In this document: positions 25,544-33,128 of the stretch, piece by piece
How the letters are laid out: the number at the start of each line of letters is the position of its first letter
Position numbering within the stretch: the stretch's first letter is position 1
NCBI RefSeq assembly: GCF_001905725.1
Contig: NZ_LIWB01000028.1
Location: 1 to 53,500 of the forward strand
Length of the DNA stretch: 53,500 bases
Direction: 5' to 3'
From: Streptomyces sp. CB02400
GTDB lineage: Bacteria; Actinomycetota; Actinomycetes; Streptomycetales; Streptomycetaceae
The notes under the pieces: generated by a model
What the model was told of the DNA's origin: nothing
The model's database searches: none
Seen by the model: the letters and a program-made list of their open reading frames with translations, nothing else
Program-made: the position numbers and the translations under genes

Positions 25544-25939
25544 ATGAAAGTTCGCTCATTTTCCGCAGCCGCTTCGGCACTGACACTGCCTTTGCTCTTC
25601 CTGAGTGGGGCCACCGCACACGCCACGTCATCCACCGCCGCCGCTCCCGAATGCCACACCGTGGCAGACACGCCGATCTATCAGGGCGGCAACATCGTGT
25701 ACAGCGGCGGCGTCGTCTGCGACGGATGGTTCGGCGGCGAGGTCGAAGTCAAGCTGCTCATGAAGGAAGGCACCAAGCCTTACGTGGAAGTCTCCAGCGT
25801 GTCCAACGGGTACTGCCCGAACAACAGCTGCTACGACACGGGGTACTACCCCAACAGAGCCGGCAACCAGAGTTGGTGCACGCAGGTGGTGGTGGTCAAC
25901 CTGCGTCATGCGACCGCTTGTGAATCACAGAACTGGTAG
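25544..25939 (+). CDS. Exported cysteine-rich protein, paralog 2 of 3
   Basis: ATG 25544 (MKVRSFSAAASALTLPLL) with AGAGAGGA about 12 bases upstream gives 131 residues. The signal peptide ends near AHA. The mature chain has the family pattern: ECHTVADTPIYQGGNIVYSG, VC, a beta-rich EVEVKLLMKEG segment, YCPNNSCYDTGYYPNRAGNQ, SWCT, and the end CESQNW. It lies 44 bases after paralog 1 and five bases before paralog 3. Spacing of the six cysteines is the same in all three proteins, although the segments between diverge considerably. Confidence 0.75.
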   Translation: MKVRSFSAAASALTLPLLFLSGATAHATSSTAAAPECHTVADTPIYQGGNIVYSGGVVCDGWFGGEVEVKLLMKEGTKPYVEVSSVSNGYCPNNSCYDTGYYPNRAGNQSWCTQVVVVNLRHATACESQNW

Positions 25940-25944
25940 GGGCC

Positions 25945-26346
25945 ATGAAACGAGTAACGTGCAGGACTATGGGACGGGCAGCCAGCCTGGCCGCGAGCAC
26001 CGGCCTTCTGTTTGCCGCGACCCTCTCGATACCGACCAGCGCTGCCGCAGCCACGGCCGCGCCCGACTGCTGGCCGGTCGCGTCCACGCCGCGCTATGTC
26101 GAGGGAAGCATCGTGTACGCGGGCGAAGTGCGGTGCCGTACCCTCGTACCGAAAACCCAGGTATACGTCAGGCTCGAACTGTCCGACCGTTCCTTCGAAG
26201 CGGGCACGCAGAAGTCCTGTGAGCTCACTTCCTTCTGTCGAGACGTCGGGTACCACCCGAACCGGGCCGGGAACCAGGTCTGGTGCACCGATGTATCGGG
26301 GACGAACATCGGCTCTGTCCGGGCCTGTGAGTCGGAGAACTGGTAG
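25945..26346 (+). CDS. Exported cysteine-rich protein, paralog 3 of 3
   Basis: ATG 25945 is only five bases after the previous stop, with GGGG as RBS. The 133-residue precursor has a signal peptide (ASLAASTGLLFAATLSIP, cleavage near AAA). The mature chain reads DCWPVASTPRYVEGSIVYAG, RC, VYVRLELSD, CELTSFCRDVGYHPNRAGNQ, VWCT, and ends CESENW. It diverges most in the central loop. The cluster ends here; ISL3 debris follows. The conserved GYHPNRAGNQ and C-terminal aromatic tail are the best search handles for the family. Confidence 0.75.
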   Translation: MKRVTCRTMGRAASLAASTGLLFAATLSIPTSAAAATAAPDCWPVASTPRYVEGSIVYAGEVRCRTLVPKTQVYVRLELSDRSFEAGTQKSCELTSFCRDVGYHPNRAGNQVWCTDVSGTNIGSVRACESENW

Positions 26347-26494
26347 ATGACCATGCGAGGATCAGAACCGAAGTAGTGGAGCTTTGAGGGCCTCTCATCC
26401 TTCAGTTCGAAGTGAGGGCGGTCGGCCCTGTGCGTCGGCGCAGTGACACAAGCAGGGCTCCTGGTCGTCTCGATGGTGATCTCATTCATCAACG

Positions 26495-26932
26495 TTGCCG
26501 ACCGGGAGCGCTGTTGCTACATCGATGCAAGCGCGCTCCTGGGGCACATGGGAGAGTGTGGCCGTTCCTGCCCTCCCGGAACCACGCGATCGGATCGTCC
26601 AGCTCGATGATCTACCCTTCGGAAAGCTGCGCGGTATACCGGAAGTCGTGGAGAGCGGTCGCGAACTCCTTGGCAGCGACTCCGCACCCTCCGTGGTGGA
26701 CCCGGCCTCGCCCTGGAAGAGCGACCGGTTCGCCAACCACATCCGATCCAGACACGCCACGGTCCACGCCATGCTGGAAGCCGGCCACAGCCGCCGTTTC
26801 ATCGGCCGCCAACTCCACATGACGCACCGCACCGTCAAAAGCCTTGTTGATGCGGCGAGATCGGAGGATCTTTTCACCGGTCAGTACCAGTTCAACCGAG
26901 CCTCCGCGCTGGACGAGTACAAGCCCTAATTT
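26495..26932 (+). pseudogene. ISL3-family transposase fragment
   Basis: The recognisable part is the central HTH region of ISL3 transposases: FANHIRSRHATVHAMLEAGH, SRRFIGRQLHMTHRTVKSL, QFNRASALDEYKP. A TAA follows at 26930, where the family continues into the catalytic domain. The N-terminal zinc-binding part is absent or scrambled. About 440 bases of relic; bases 26347-26494 are probably also part of it but are not readable. Confidence 0.6.
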
Positions 26933-26972
26933 GTTGGTAGGGGTCTGCTGCAGGTTTGGGTGACAGGTTCGG

Positions 26973-27890
26973 TCACGCGGCGTGGAGGGCTGGTGTGGTC
27001 ATGACGGTTTCGAATTCGACGGGGGTCAGTCGGCCGAGTGCGGCTTGTCTGCGGCGGCGGTGATAGGTCCGCTCGATCCAGGTCACGATCGCGATCCGGA
27101 GTTCCTCGTGGGTGGTCCAGGTCCGGCGGTCGAGGACGTTCTTCTGCAGCAGGCTGAAGAAGGACTCCATGGCCGCGTTGTCGCCGGCCGCCCCGACTCT
27201 TCCTATCGAGCCGGCCATCCGGTGGCGGTCAAGTGCCCGGACGAATTTCCGGGACCGGAACTACCATCCGCGATCGCTGTGCAGAATGCATCCGTCGACG
27301 TGTTCGCGCCGGGCGACGGCGTTCTCCAGGGCGGTCACGGCCAGGCGGTACTTCATCCGCGCATCGATGGAGTAGCCCACGATCCTGTTGCTGAAGACGT
27401 CCTTGATCGCGCAGAGGTACAACTTCCCTTCGCTGGTGGCATGTTCGGGGATGTCGGCGAGCCACAGCCGGTTCGGCCCGTCCGCGGTGAAGTCGCGGCG
27501 GACCAGGTCGTCGTGCACCGGCGGCCCGGCTTTCTTGGCTCTCCCGCGCTTCTTGCCGAACACGCTCCACCAGCGGTTGTCCCGGCAGATCCGCCACGCG
27601 GTCCGATCCGCCATCCGAGCCCCGGCATCGCGCGCTTCGTCGGCCAGGAAGCGGTAACCGAATTCCGGGTCGTCGCGGTGGGCGTCGAAGAGCGCTTTCG
27701 CGCGGTATGCCTCTTCCAGCACGGCATCGGTCACCGGCTTGTCGAGCCAGCGGTAGTACGGCTGTCTGGCGAGCTTCAGGACCCGGCACGTGACCGTGAC
27801 AGGCGTCCCGTCCGCGGCCAGCTCTTTCACGAGCGGGTAGAGCCTTTTCCCCGGCAGATGGGCCTGCGACAGATAGGCCGCTGCCCGGCG
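26973..27890 (-). pseudogene. IS3-family transposase (orfB) with an internal amber codon
   Basis: From about 27890 the frame reads the orfA/orfB junction and integrase region: AYLSQAHLPGKRLYPLVKEL, VTVTCRVLKLARQPYYRWL, DDPEFGYRFLADEARDAG, RLWLADIPEHATSEG (Asp) and CILHSDRG (Asp). TAG at 27261-27263 then replaces the usual Gln codon of the SDRGSQF motif. The same frame continues without other damage through FRSRKFVRALDRH, GAAGDNAAMESFFSLLQK (Glu) and the natural end at 26973. The 5' part of orfA is missing where it meets a flavoprotein fragment. Confidence 0.85.
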
Positions 27891-28250
27891 AAGTCGGCTG
27901 GAGAGCGGTAGTTCACCGTGCGCAGCTGTTGCCCCGCGAAGGCGGACCGGCCGGGGATGGCGGGGAGGAAGGGTCTCGACCACGTGCCGGTCACGCTGAT
28001 GACCGCCCGGGCCCGCCAGGTGCCGGAGTCGGCCTCGACCAGGAGCCGGCCGCCGTCGCGGCGTACGGCGTCCACGCGGGTGCCGTGCTGGACGGTCAGG
28101 TCGTAGCGCTTCTCGTAGTCGGTGAGGTAGTCCACCACGTGCCCGGCATCCGGGTAGGTTTCGCCCGGCTGGGCTGAGGCGGCCGGCCAGCGAGGAGTGC
28201 TGCGCTGGGGAGAACAGCTGCAGGGAGTCAGGGTGGTCCGACCGTCTGCC
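27890..28250 (-). pseudogene. Flavin-containing monooxygenase fragment
   Basis: Two adjacent frames together read an internal piece of an FAD/NADPH monooxygenase: DSLQLFSPAQHSSLAG in one frame. After a shift near 28190 the other reads ETYPDAGHVVDYLTDYEKRY, GGRLLVEADSGTWRARAVI, SVTGTWSRPFLPAIPG and TVNYRSPADFAGQ. The N-terminal GxGxxG dinucleotide site and everything after the second Rossmann region are missing. The left end joins the IS3 remnant. A dead metabolic gene caught in the IS cluster. Bases 28251-28436 show nothing clear. Confidence 0.7.
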
Positions 28251-28436
28251 TGGGTGTTCGCCCTGCCGAGGCGATCTCCTCATGAGTAGTAGCCCCCGAC
28301 CAGCCCTGACATTGGCTCAGTCGCGGTGCGGGAGGTGAGCATCGGGCCGGGAGGCTGGGTCAGGTGACCCACCGGCCGTTGCACTCGCGGCCCGGGTTTG
28401 GCTCCGGATGGTGCTCGGCAGCGCTCTCCCTTGTAG

Positions 28437-28596
28437 TCACCCGACCTCAAACCAGACCACCTTGCCGATGCTCAGCCGGTCCGCGCCCCAGCGCCGGGCT
28501 AGCCGGTTCACCACGTACAGGCCACGTCCAGCCTCGTCCGTGGCCCGCGTCTGCTGAAGCCTAGGCAGCTGCGGCGCGTCATCGCCGACCTCGCAG
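28437..28596 (-). pseudogene. C-terminal fragment of an anti-sigma-type ATP-binding protein
   Basis: The frame reads CEVGDDAPQLPRLQQTRATD, EAGRGLYVVNRLARRWGA, GKVVWFEVG, then stop: the last part of an RsbW-like HATPase_c domain, including the GRGL loop of the nucleotide site. Similarity stops exactly where the IS256 left repeat begins (28597), so that insertion truncated it. The N-terminal part is not present on the other side of the IS. Confidence 0.75.
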
Positions 28597-29958
28597 GGGT
28601 CTGTACGGTGAGCGGTGTAACTCCCGAGCTGGGAGCGACAGTTGATGACTGACGTGACGAGTGGCACCGAGGCCGGGAAGGCCGCTGTGAGTGGGGCGAG
28701 CGCCGTGGACGACGAGCTGGTCGCTGAGTTGGTGGCCCGGGCTCAGGCCGGTGGGGTGAGGCTCACCGGGGAGGGCGGTCTGCTGCAGCAGCTGACCAAG
28801 TGGGTGCTGGAGTCCGCGCTGGAGGGCGAGCTCACCGATCATCTGGGGCACGAGCCCGGTGAGCGGGCCGAGGGCGGCCGGGAGAACTACCGCAACGGCC
28901 ACCGGTCCAAGACGGTGATCACCGAGTCTGGGCCGGTCGAGATCGCTGTCCCGCGGGACCGGGCGGGGTCGTTCGAGCCGCAGCTGGTCAAGAAGCGGCA
29001 GCGGCGTCTGGGCGGGGTGGACGAGATGGTCCTGTCGTTGTCAGCGAAGGGGCTGACGCATGGGGAGATCTCCGCGCACCTCGTCGAGGTCTACGGAGCG
29101 GAGATCTCCAAGTCCACGATCTCCACGATCACCGACAGCGTGATGGCCGGCATGACGGAATGGCAGAACCGTCCCCTGGACAGCGTCTACCCGGTCGTCT
29201 TCATCGACTGTGTGAACGTGAAGGTCAGGGACGGGCAGGTCGCCAACCGTCCGGTCTGCATGGCGGTGGCAGTCACCGTCGAGGGGCACCGGGACATCCT
29301 GGGCCTGTGGATCGGTGACGGCGGGGAGGGCGCAAAGTACTGGCTCCAGGTCCTGACCGAGATCAAGAACCGCGGCGCGGCCGACGTCCTGATGCTGGTC
29401 TGCGACGGCCTGACCGGGCTCCCGGACGCCGTGAACACCGTCTGGCCTGCGACGATCGTCCAGACCTGTGTCGTTCACCTGCTGAGGAACAGCTTTCGTT
29501 ACGCGGCCCGGCAGGACTGGGAGAAGATCGCGAAGGCGCTCAGGCCCGTCTACACCGCGCCGACCGAGGAGGCCGCGCTGGAGCGGTTCGTGGAGTTCAC
29601 CGACGCCTGGGGCGGGAAGTATCCGGCGATCGTCCGGCTCTGGGAGGCGGCCTGGGCGGAGTTCGTGCCCTTCCTCCGGTTCGATGTGGAGATCCGCAAG
29701 ATCGTCTGCACCACCAACGCGATCGAGAGCATCAACGCACGGATCCGCAAGGCGGTCCGGGCCTGGGGGCACTTCCCCACCGACCAGGCCGCCCTCAAAT
29801 GCGTCTACCTGGCCGTCATGAGCCTGGACCCGACCGGCACCGGACGCAAACGCTGGACCATGCGCTGGAAAGCCGCACTCCAAGCCTTCGACGGCCGGCT
29901 CACCGCCGGACGCCGCTAAAGAAAACCGACCGAGTTCCACCGTTCACTACACAGACCC
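28597..29958. mobile_element. IS256-family element
   Basis: Ends start GGGTCTGT on both sides as inverted repeats of about 27 bases (28597-28623 and 29932-29958, about 21 of 27 matching). They enclose one intact mutator-type transposase. The eight-base flanks differ, so no target duplication is seen; adjacent sequence on one side has probably been deleted or exchanged. Confidence 0.8.
28645..29919 (+). CDS. IS256-family (mutator-type) transposase, intact
   Basis: ATG 28645 (a TTG precedes it directly) gives 424 residues without interruption. Typical blocks are LTGEGGLLQQLTKWVLESAL, GHEPGERAEGGRENYRNG, VEIAVPRDRAGSFEPQLVKK, the catalytic VVFIDCVNVKVRDG, DVLMLVCDGLTGLPDAV, QTCVVHLLRNSFRY and CTTNAIESINARIRKAVR with the essential Glu. 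It moves the element by a copy-out/paste-in route typical for the family. It is the best-preserved transposase in the window besides the IS5-like one. Confidence 0.92.
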   Translation: MTDVTSGTEAGKAAVSGASAVDDELVAELVARAQAGGVRLTGEGGLLQQLTKWVLESALEGELTDHLGHEPGERAEGGRENYRNGHRSKTVITESGPVEIAVPRDRAGSFEPQLVKKRQRRLGGVDEMVLSLSAKGLTHGEISAHLVEVYGAEISKSTISTITDSVMAGMTEWQNRPLDSVYPVVFIDCVNVKVRDGQVANRPVCMAVAVTVEGHRDILGLWIGDGGEGAKYWLQVLTEIKNRGAADVLMLVCDGLTGLPDAVNTVWPATIVQTCVVHLLRNSFRYAARQDWEKIAKALRPVYTAPTEEAALERFVEFTDAWGGKYPAIVRLWEAAWAEFVPFLRFDVEIRKIVCTTNAIESINARIRKAVRAWGHFPTDQAALKCVYLAVMSLDPTGTGRKRWTMRWKAALQAFDGRLTAGRR

Positions 29959-30029
29959 GCCGACGGACGCTGGCCCGGCTGCGCGCCGATCACCACGACT
30001 CCCTCTCACCGACAGGAGCAGCCCGGTAA
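29959..30029 (+). pseudogene. C-terminal fragment of an unidentified gene
   Basis: Immediately after the IS256 right end a frame reads RRTLARLRADHHDSLSPTG and ends TAA at 30027-30029. It looks like the tail of a protein whose front was removed by the IS. It leads directly into the GNAT-Nudix region, with GACAGGAG near its end. Confidence 0.4.
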
Positions 30030-30088
30030 ACCCCGACACCGCACCCACCGCCACGGCCGAGCCGCAGGACGCCGCCGGGCGAGTACCG

Positions 30089-31069
30089 GTGCGCGCGGCC
30101 ACCTCCGCTGACGCCGAGGGCATCATCCGGATGCGCTCCGAACATGTCCTGTCCCAGCCCTTGAGCGAGGAGTGGATCCGGCGATGCGCAGACGAGTTGG
30201 CCCCCCGGCTGAGTCCGGCCGGTGACGCGCGGGCCTTCATCGTCGACGCTCCGGACGGCACGATGGCCGCCTGCGCCCTCGGCCTGATCCACCCCGTACT
30301 CCCGGCACCGGCCTACCCCCGGGGCCTGGCCGCACGCGTGCACGTCGTCGCCACCCACCCAGACTTCCGGCGCCGCGGCTACGCCCGCGCGGTGGTCACC
30401 GCGCTGCTCGATCACCTCGCCGACATCGAGGGCGTCACCCTGTTCGAGGTACATGCCAGCGTGGAAGCCCAGCCGCTCTACCGGGAGCTGGGCTTCACGG
30501 GCAGTCCGGCGCTGATGCGGATGACGCGTCTCGAACCGACAGCCACGGCGAGCACCCCGAACAGCCGCCCGGTCTGGCTGCCACTCAAGCAGTACGCCGA
30601 GACTGTCCCGAAGGCAACCGCGTTCGCGTGCGTGTACTTCACCGACGAGGACGACCGTCCGCTCCAGCTGCACTCCGTCTACTCCCCCGCCCACTCGTGG
30701 CAGCTGGTCGGCGGAACTACGGACCACGGTGAGCGGCCCTTCGAGACGGCTGTGCGCGAGTGCCGGGAGGAGACCGGCCTGACTGTGGCCGGCCCGCCCC
30801 GCCTGCTGGCCACCGTGTACGGGCTACCCGGCATCCAGTGGCCCTACAGCACCATCGGGATGGTCTTCGACGGCGGACGGCTCACCGCGATGCAGATCCG
30901 TGGCATCACCCTCGACCCGCAGGAGCACGACGAGGTACATGTCCTGCCCCTGGCCGAGTGGAAGGCGCTGATGCCGGCTCGCGACTTCGCGCGCCTGCGC
31001 ACGGTGGCAGAGGCCCGCCGCACCGGCGAGGCCGCGTACTTCGGCACCTGGGACTGGGGAAACGAATGA
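30089..31069 (+). CDS. GNAT acetyltransferase fused to a Nudix hydrolase
   Basis: Residues ~1-150 form a GNAT domain with acetyl-CoA loop VVATHPDFRRRGYARAVV and the end YRELGFTGSPALM. Residues ~165-326 form a Nudix domain whose box matches GX5EX7REUXEEXGU exactly (starting GTTDHGE and ending RECREETGL), implying pyrophosphohydrolase activity on a nucleotide derivative. GTG 30089 has no RBS. A better-placed RBS (GACAGGAG) precedes GTAAACCCC at 30026, where a start codon may have been lost. The downstream VanX-like gene overlaps the stop by four bases. Confidence 0.8.
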   Translation: MRAATSADAEGIIRMRSEHVLSQPLSEEWIRRCADELAPRLSPAGDARAFIVDAPDGTMAACALGLIHPVLPAPAYPRGLAARVHVVATHPDFRRRGYARAVVTALLDHLADIEGVTLFEVHASVEAQPLYRELGFTGSPALMRMTRLEPTATASTPNSRPVWLPLKQYAETVPKATAFACVYFTDEDDRPLQLHSVYSPAHSWQLVGGTTDHGERPFETAVRECREETGLTVAGPPRLLATVYGLPGIQWPYSTIGMVFDGGRLTAMQIRGITLDPQEHDEVHVLPLAEWKALMPARDFARLRTVAEARRTGEAAYFGTWDWGNE

Positions 31070-31542
31070 GCAGCATCGTGTTGATGTCCGACCGGCGGGT
31101 GGCAGCGATCTCCGTGCAGGAATGCGGCGAAGGCCTCGTCGACGTCCGTGCGCACGGCGTGAACGTCGATGACCGCAAACGCGACGCCGCCGGAGCGTGG
31201 GCACATGTCCGGCAAGGAGTCCTCACTCGGCTGCTGCACACCCAGTCGCTGCTGCCCGTCGGCGCCGCGCTGCTCTTCGTCGAGGGCTTTCGGCCGCCGG
31301 CCCTGCAAAAGCAGTACTTCGAGGCGTACTCCGAGGAACTCGCCCGCGCCCACCCACGGTGGCTGGCCGCCGAACTCCGGGAGGCCGCCAGCTGGCTTGT
31401 CTCCCCGCCAAAGATCGCGCCGCACTCCGCCAGTGCAGCCGTCGACGTCACCCTCCTCGACCACCAAGGCCGAACGCTTGACAGGCCCCCTCCGTCAGAA
31501 GCGCCTGCCGGTGACCTCCAACGAGCCAGCCCAATCTACTGA
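31066..31542 (+). CDS. Truncated VanX-like D-Ala-D-Ala dipeptidase (M15)
   Basis: ATG 31066 overlaps the GNAT-Nudix stop (ATGA). The first ~130 residues resemble M15D dipeptidases: GVNVDDRKRDAAGAWAHVR, ALLFVEGFRPPALQKQYF and the zinc-binding start PHSASAAVDVTLLD (His and Asp ligands). After DHQGRTLD the protein should continue to the second ligand block (ExxH), but the sequence turns into unrelated RPPPSEAPAGDLQ and stops at 158 residues. The catalytic Glu and third zinc ligand are absent, so it is very likely inactive; the break near 31480 looks like a rearrangement. Confidence 0.65.
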   Translation: MSSIVLMSDRRVAAISVQECGEGLVDVRAHGVNVDDRKRDAAGAWAHVRQGVLTRLLHTQSLLPVGAALLFVEGFRPPALQKQYFEAYSEELARAHPRWLAAELREAASWLVSPPKIAPHSASAAVDVTLLDHQGRTLDRPPPSEAPAGDLQRASPIY

Positions 31543-31632
31543 CAGACATTCAGGTCGTCCGATAGCATGCCAAATCGTTGGGTCGCCTCTCCGCACCGAG
31601 AGTTTGGAAGAGCGTTGGCTGAACCACTGACG

Positions 31633-32163
31633 ATGGCGTCGATCGGTGCGGTTGCCCTGAGCGAGGGCATCCGCTTTCTCTACAGCCAAGCCACGGAACT
31701 GCTGCGGCGACTGCGTGCCCGGCGCGAGGGCCGAATCGTCGAGGGCGAGATCCTGGTGGATGGCAGGGACGCGCTGGACGGATCGATCGGGCTGGTGCGG
31801 ATCGATTACGCACGGGCGGCGGAACAGAGCGAGGCGATCCGCGACCTGAGCCGTTCGCTCGGGGAATACGCGGAGGGCATCGAATCCGTCGATCCGACGA
31901 ACACCGCAATGGTGCAGTCGGCGCACGCTCTGCGGCAGCTTCTGGAAACGGTGTACGGCCGCCGCATCACGCTGCGCGGTGAGAGCCGCGAGCGGTCCGG
32001 CGCGACCGTCGATGTCGAAATCACCTCCGGGCAGGTCGACGGCTACGTGGCGGCCGTACGGGCGAAGCGTGTCGGGAACGCCGACGTCAACGCGCGCGTT
32101 CGCGTCGACACCGTCAACTCCGGCGCGGAGGCGGTCGGCCTGGAGGTCGACGATCTCGGTTAG
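31633..32163 (+). CDS. Conserved hypothetical protein next to the NTPase operon
   Basis: ATG 31633 (MASIGAVALSEGIRFLYSQA) is preferred over an earlier ATG at 31567. The N-terminal ~20 residues are hydrophobic or amphipathic, followed by LLRRLRARREGR. The middle is helical and acidic (DLSRSLGEYAEGIESVDPTN), and the C-terminal ~60 residues are beta-rich (RSGATVDVEITSGQVDGYV, VNARVRVDTVNSGAEAVG). It converges with the patatin gene (69 bases between stops). I recall similar N-termini in other streptomycete proteins but no function. It may belong to the NTPase system or merely adjoin it. Confidence 0.6.
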   Translation: MASIGAVALSEGIRFLYSQATELLRRLRARREGRIVEGEILVDGRDALDGSIGLVRIDYARAAEQSEAIRDLSRSLGEYAEGIESVDPTNTAMVQSAHALRQLLETVYGRRITLRGESRERSGATVDVEITSGQVDGYVAAVRAKRVGNADVNARVRVDTVNSGAEAVGLEVDDLG

Positions 32164-32231
32164 CAATAGGCGGCTCGGCCGGTTGGACAGAATCTGCGGG
32201 GCCTCGGAGCGCTGCCGGTAGCGGCCGACGA

Positions 32232-33128
32232 TCAACCGACGCAGCCACCGCAGTCGAGCCGCACCTTCCGCGCATCGCGAGAGAACACCCGGAACACGGC
32301 GTCCGCACCGCTCCGGGACGCCTCGGCCAACATCGCCGCCGACGTGGTGAGCGGTCCGACGCCGCAGTCGGTGCGAGGCCGGATGCTCAGCACGCGCGTC
32401 TGCGCGGTCCGGATCGTCCTCTCGCCGACGACGCTGGCGCAGCGTGATCGCAGCACAAGCACATGGGTCGCTCCTTCACGGGCCGCCCTGGGCAGTGCGA
32501 TACGCTCACCGATCGAACCGTCGATCCAGCGGGCGCGCCGGAATATCACGGGCCGACCTGCCAGGAGCGGCACACACGCCGACGCCCTGAGCACAATTTT
32601 CCAGTCGTCAGATGTGCGCAGTCCGGAGAACGTCGCCGGCCGTCCCGAAGCCAAGGAAGTCGCGACAAGTCGTACCGAGATATCCCCGTCACAGACCTCG
32701 TCGAAGTCCAGCGGACGTTTGCAGGTCAGCACCTCGTCCGTCAGGTAACGCAGATTCATCAAAGGGCCGGAGCCGCTACGCAGTCGCCGGTAGCTGATGA
32801 ACTGTGCGCCGGACAGGAACTCCGGATAGATCGAGGAGGCTCCCCGCGCACCCTTGGCCGCGAAGACCAAGGCAGAGAAGGCCCCAGCCGATGTCCCGTA
32901 GACGACATCGAAACTGTCCCGCAGCCCCAGCCGGGCCAGTGCGTCCACCATGCCGGCGGTATACGCGCCCCGCATGCCTCCTCCCTCCACCACCAGAGCG
33001 ACTCGGTGCGGGTCCCGGCGCGACGCAGGTTTGCTCTGGCTTCGCCGTCTACAGAAGATGACGTCCAAGACGTCGTGGCCCTCACCGATCGGGTCTGCCA
33101 TGGGCTCTCCCGCCGACATGGGGATCAC
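32232..33128 (-). CDS. Patatin-like phospholipase
   Basis: GTG 33128 overlaps the desaturase stop by four bases, so translation is coupled. In 298 residues the patatin fold is clear: the oxyanion loop VVEGGGMRGAYTAG (Gly-rich, residues 48-59), the nucleophile elbow GTSAG (Ser80), and the Asp of the dyad in WIDGSIGE (Asp203; DGS rather than the usual DGG). It should hydrolyse acyl chains of membrane lipids. Family knowledge: patatins act as membrane-degrading effectors in several bacterial defence systems, for instance CapV in CBASS. It is the last gene of the four-gene operon with the NTPase. Confidence 0.88.
   Translation of the reverse strand: MIPMSAGEPMADPIGEGHDVLDVIFCRRRSQSKPASRRDPHRVALVVEGGGMRGAYTAGMVDALARLGLRDSFDVVYGTSAGAFSALVFAAKGARGASSIYPEFLSGAQFISYRRLRSGSGPLMNLRYLTDEVLTCKRPLDFDEVCDGDISVRLVATSLASGRPATFSGLRTSDDWKIVLRASACVPLLAGRPVIFRRARWIDGSIGERIALPRAAREGATHVLVLRSRCASVVGERTIRTAQTRVLSIRPRTDCGVGPLTTSAAMLAEASRSGADAVFRVFSRDARKVRLDCGGCVG

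Noticed and set aside
28597..29958. Eight-base target duplication of IS256
   Set aside because: The flanks CCTCGCAG and GCCGACGG do not match.
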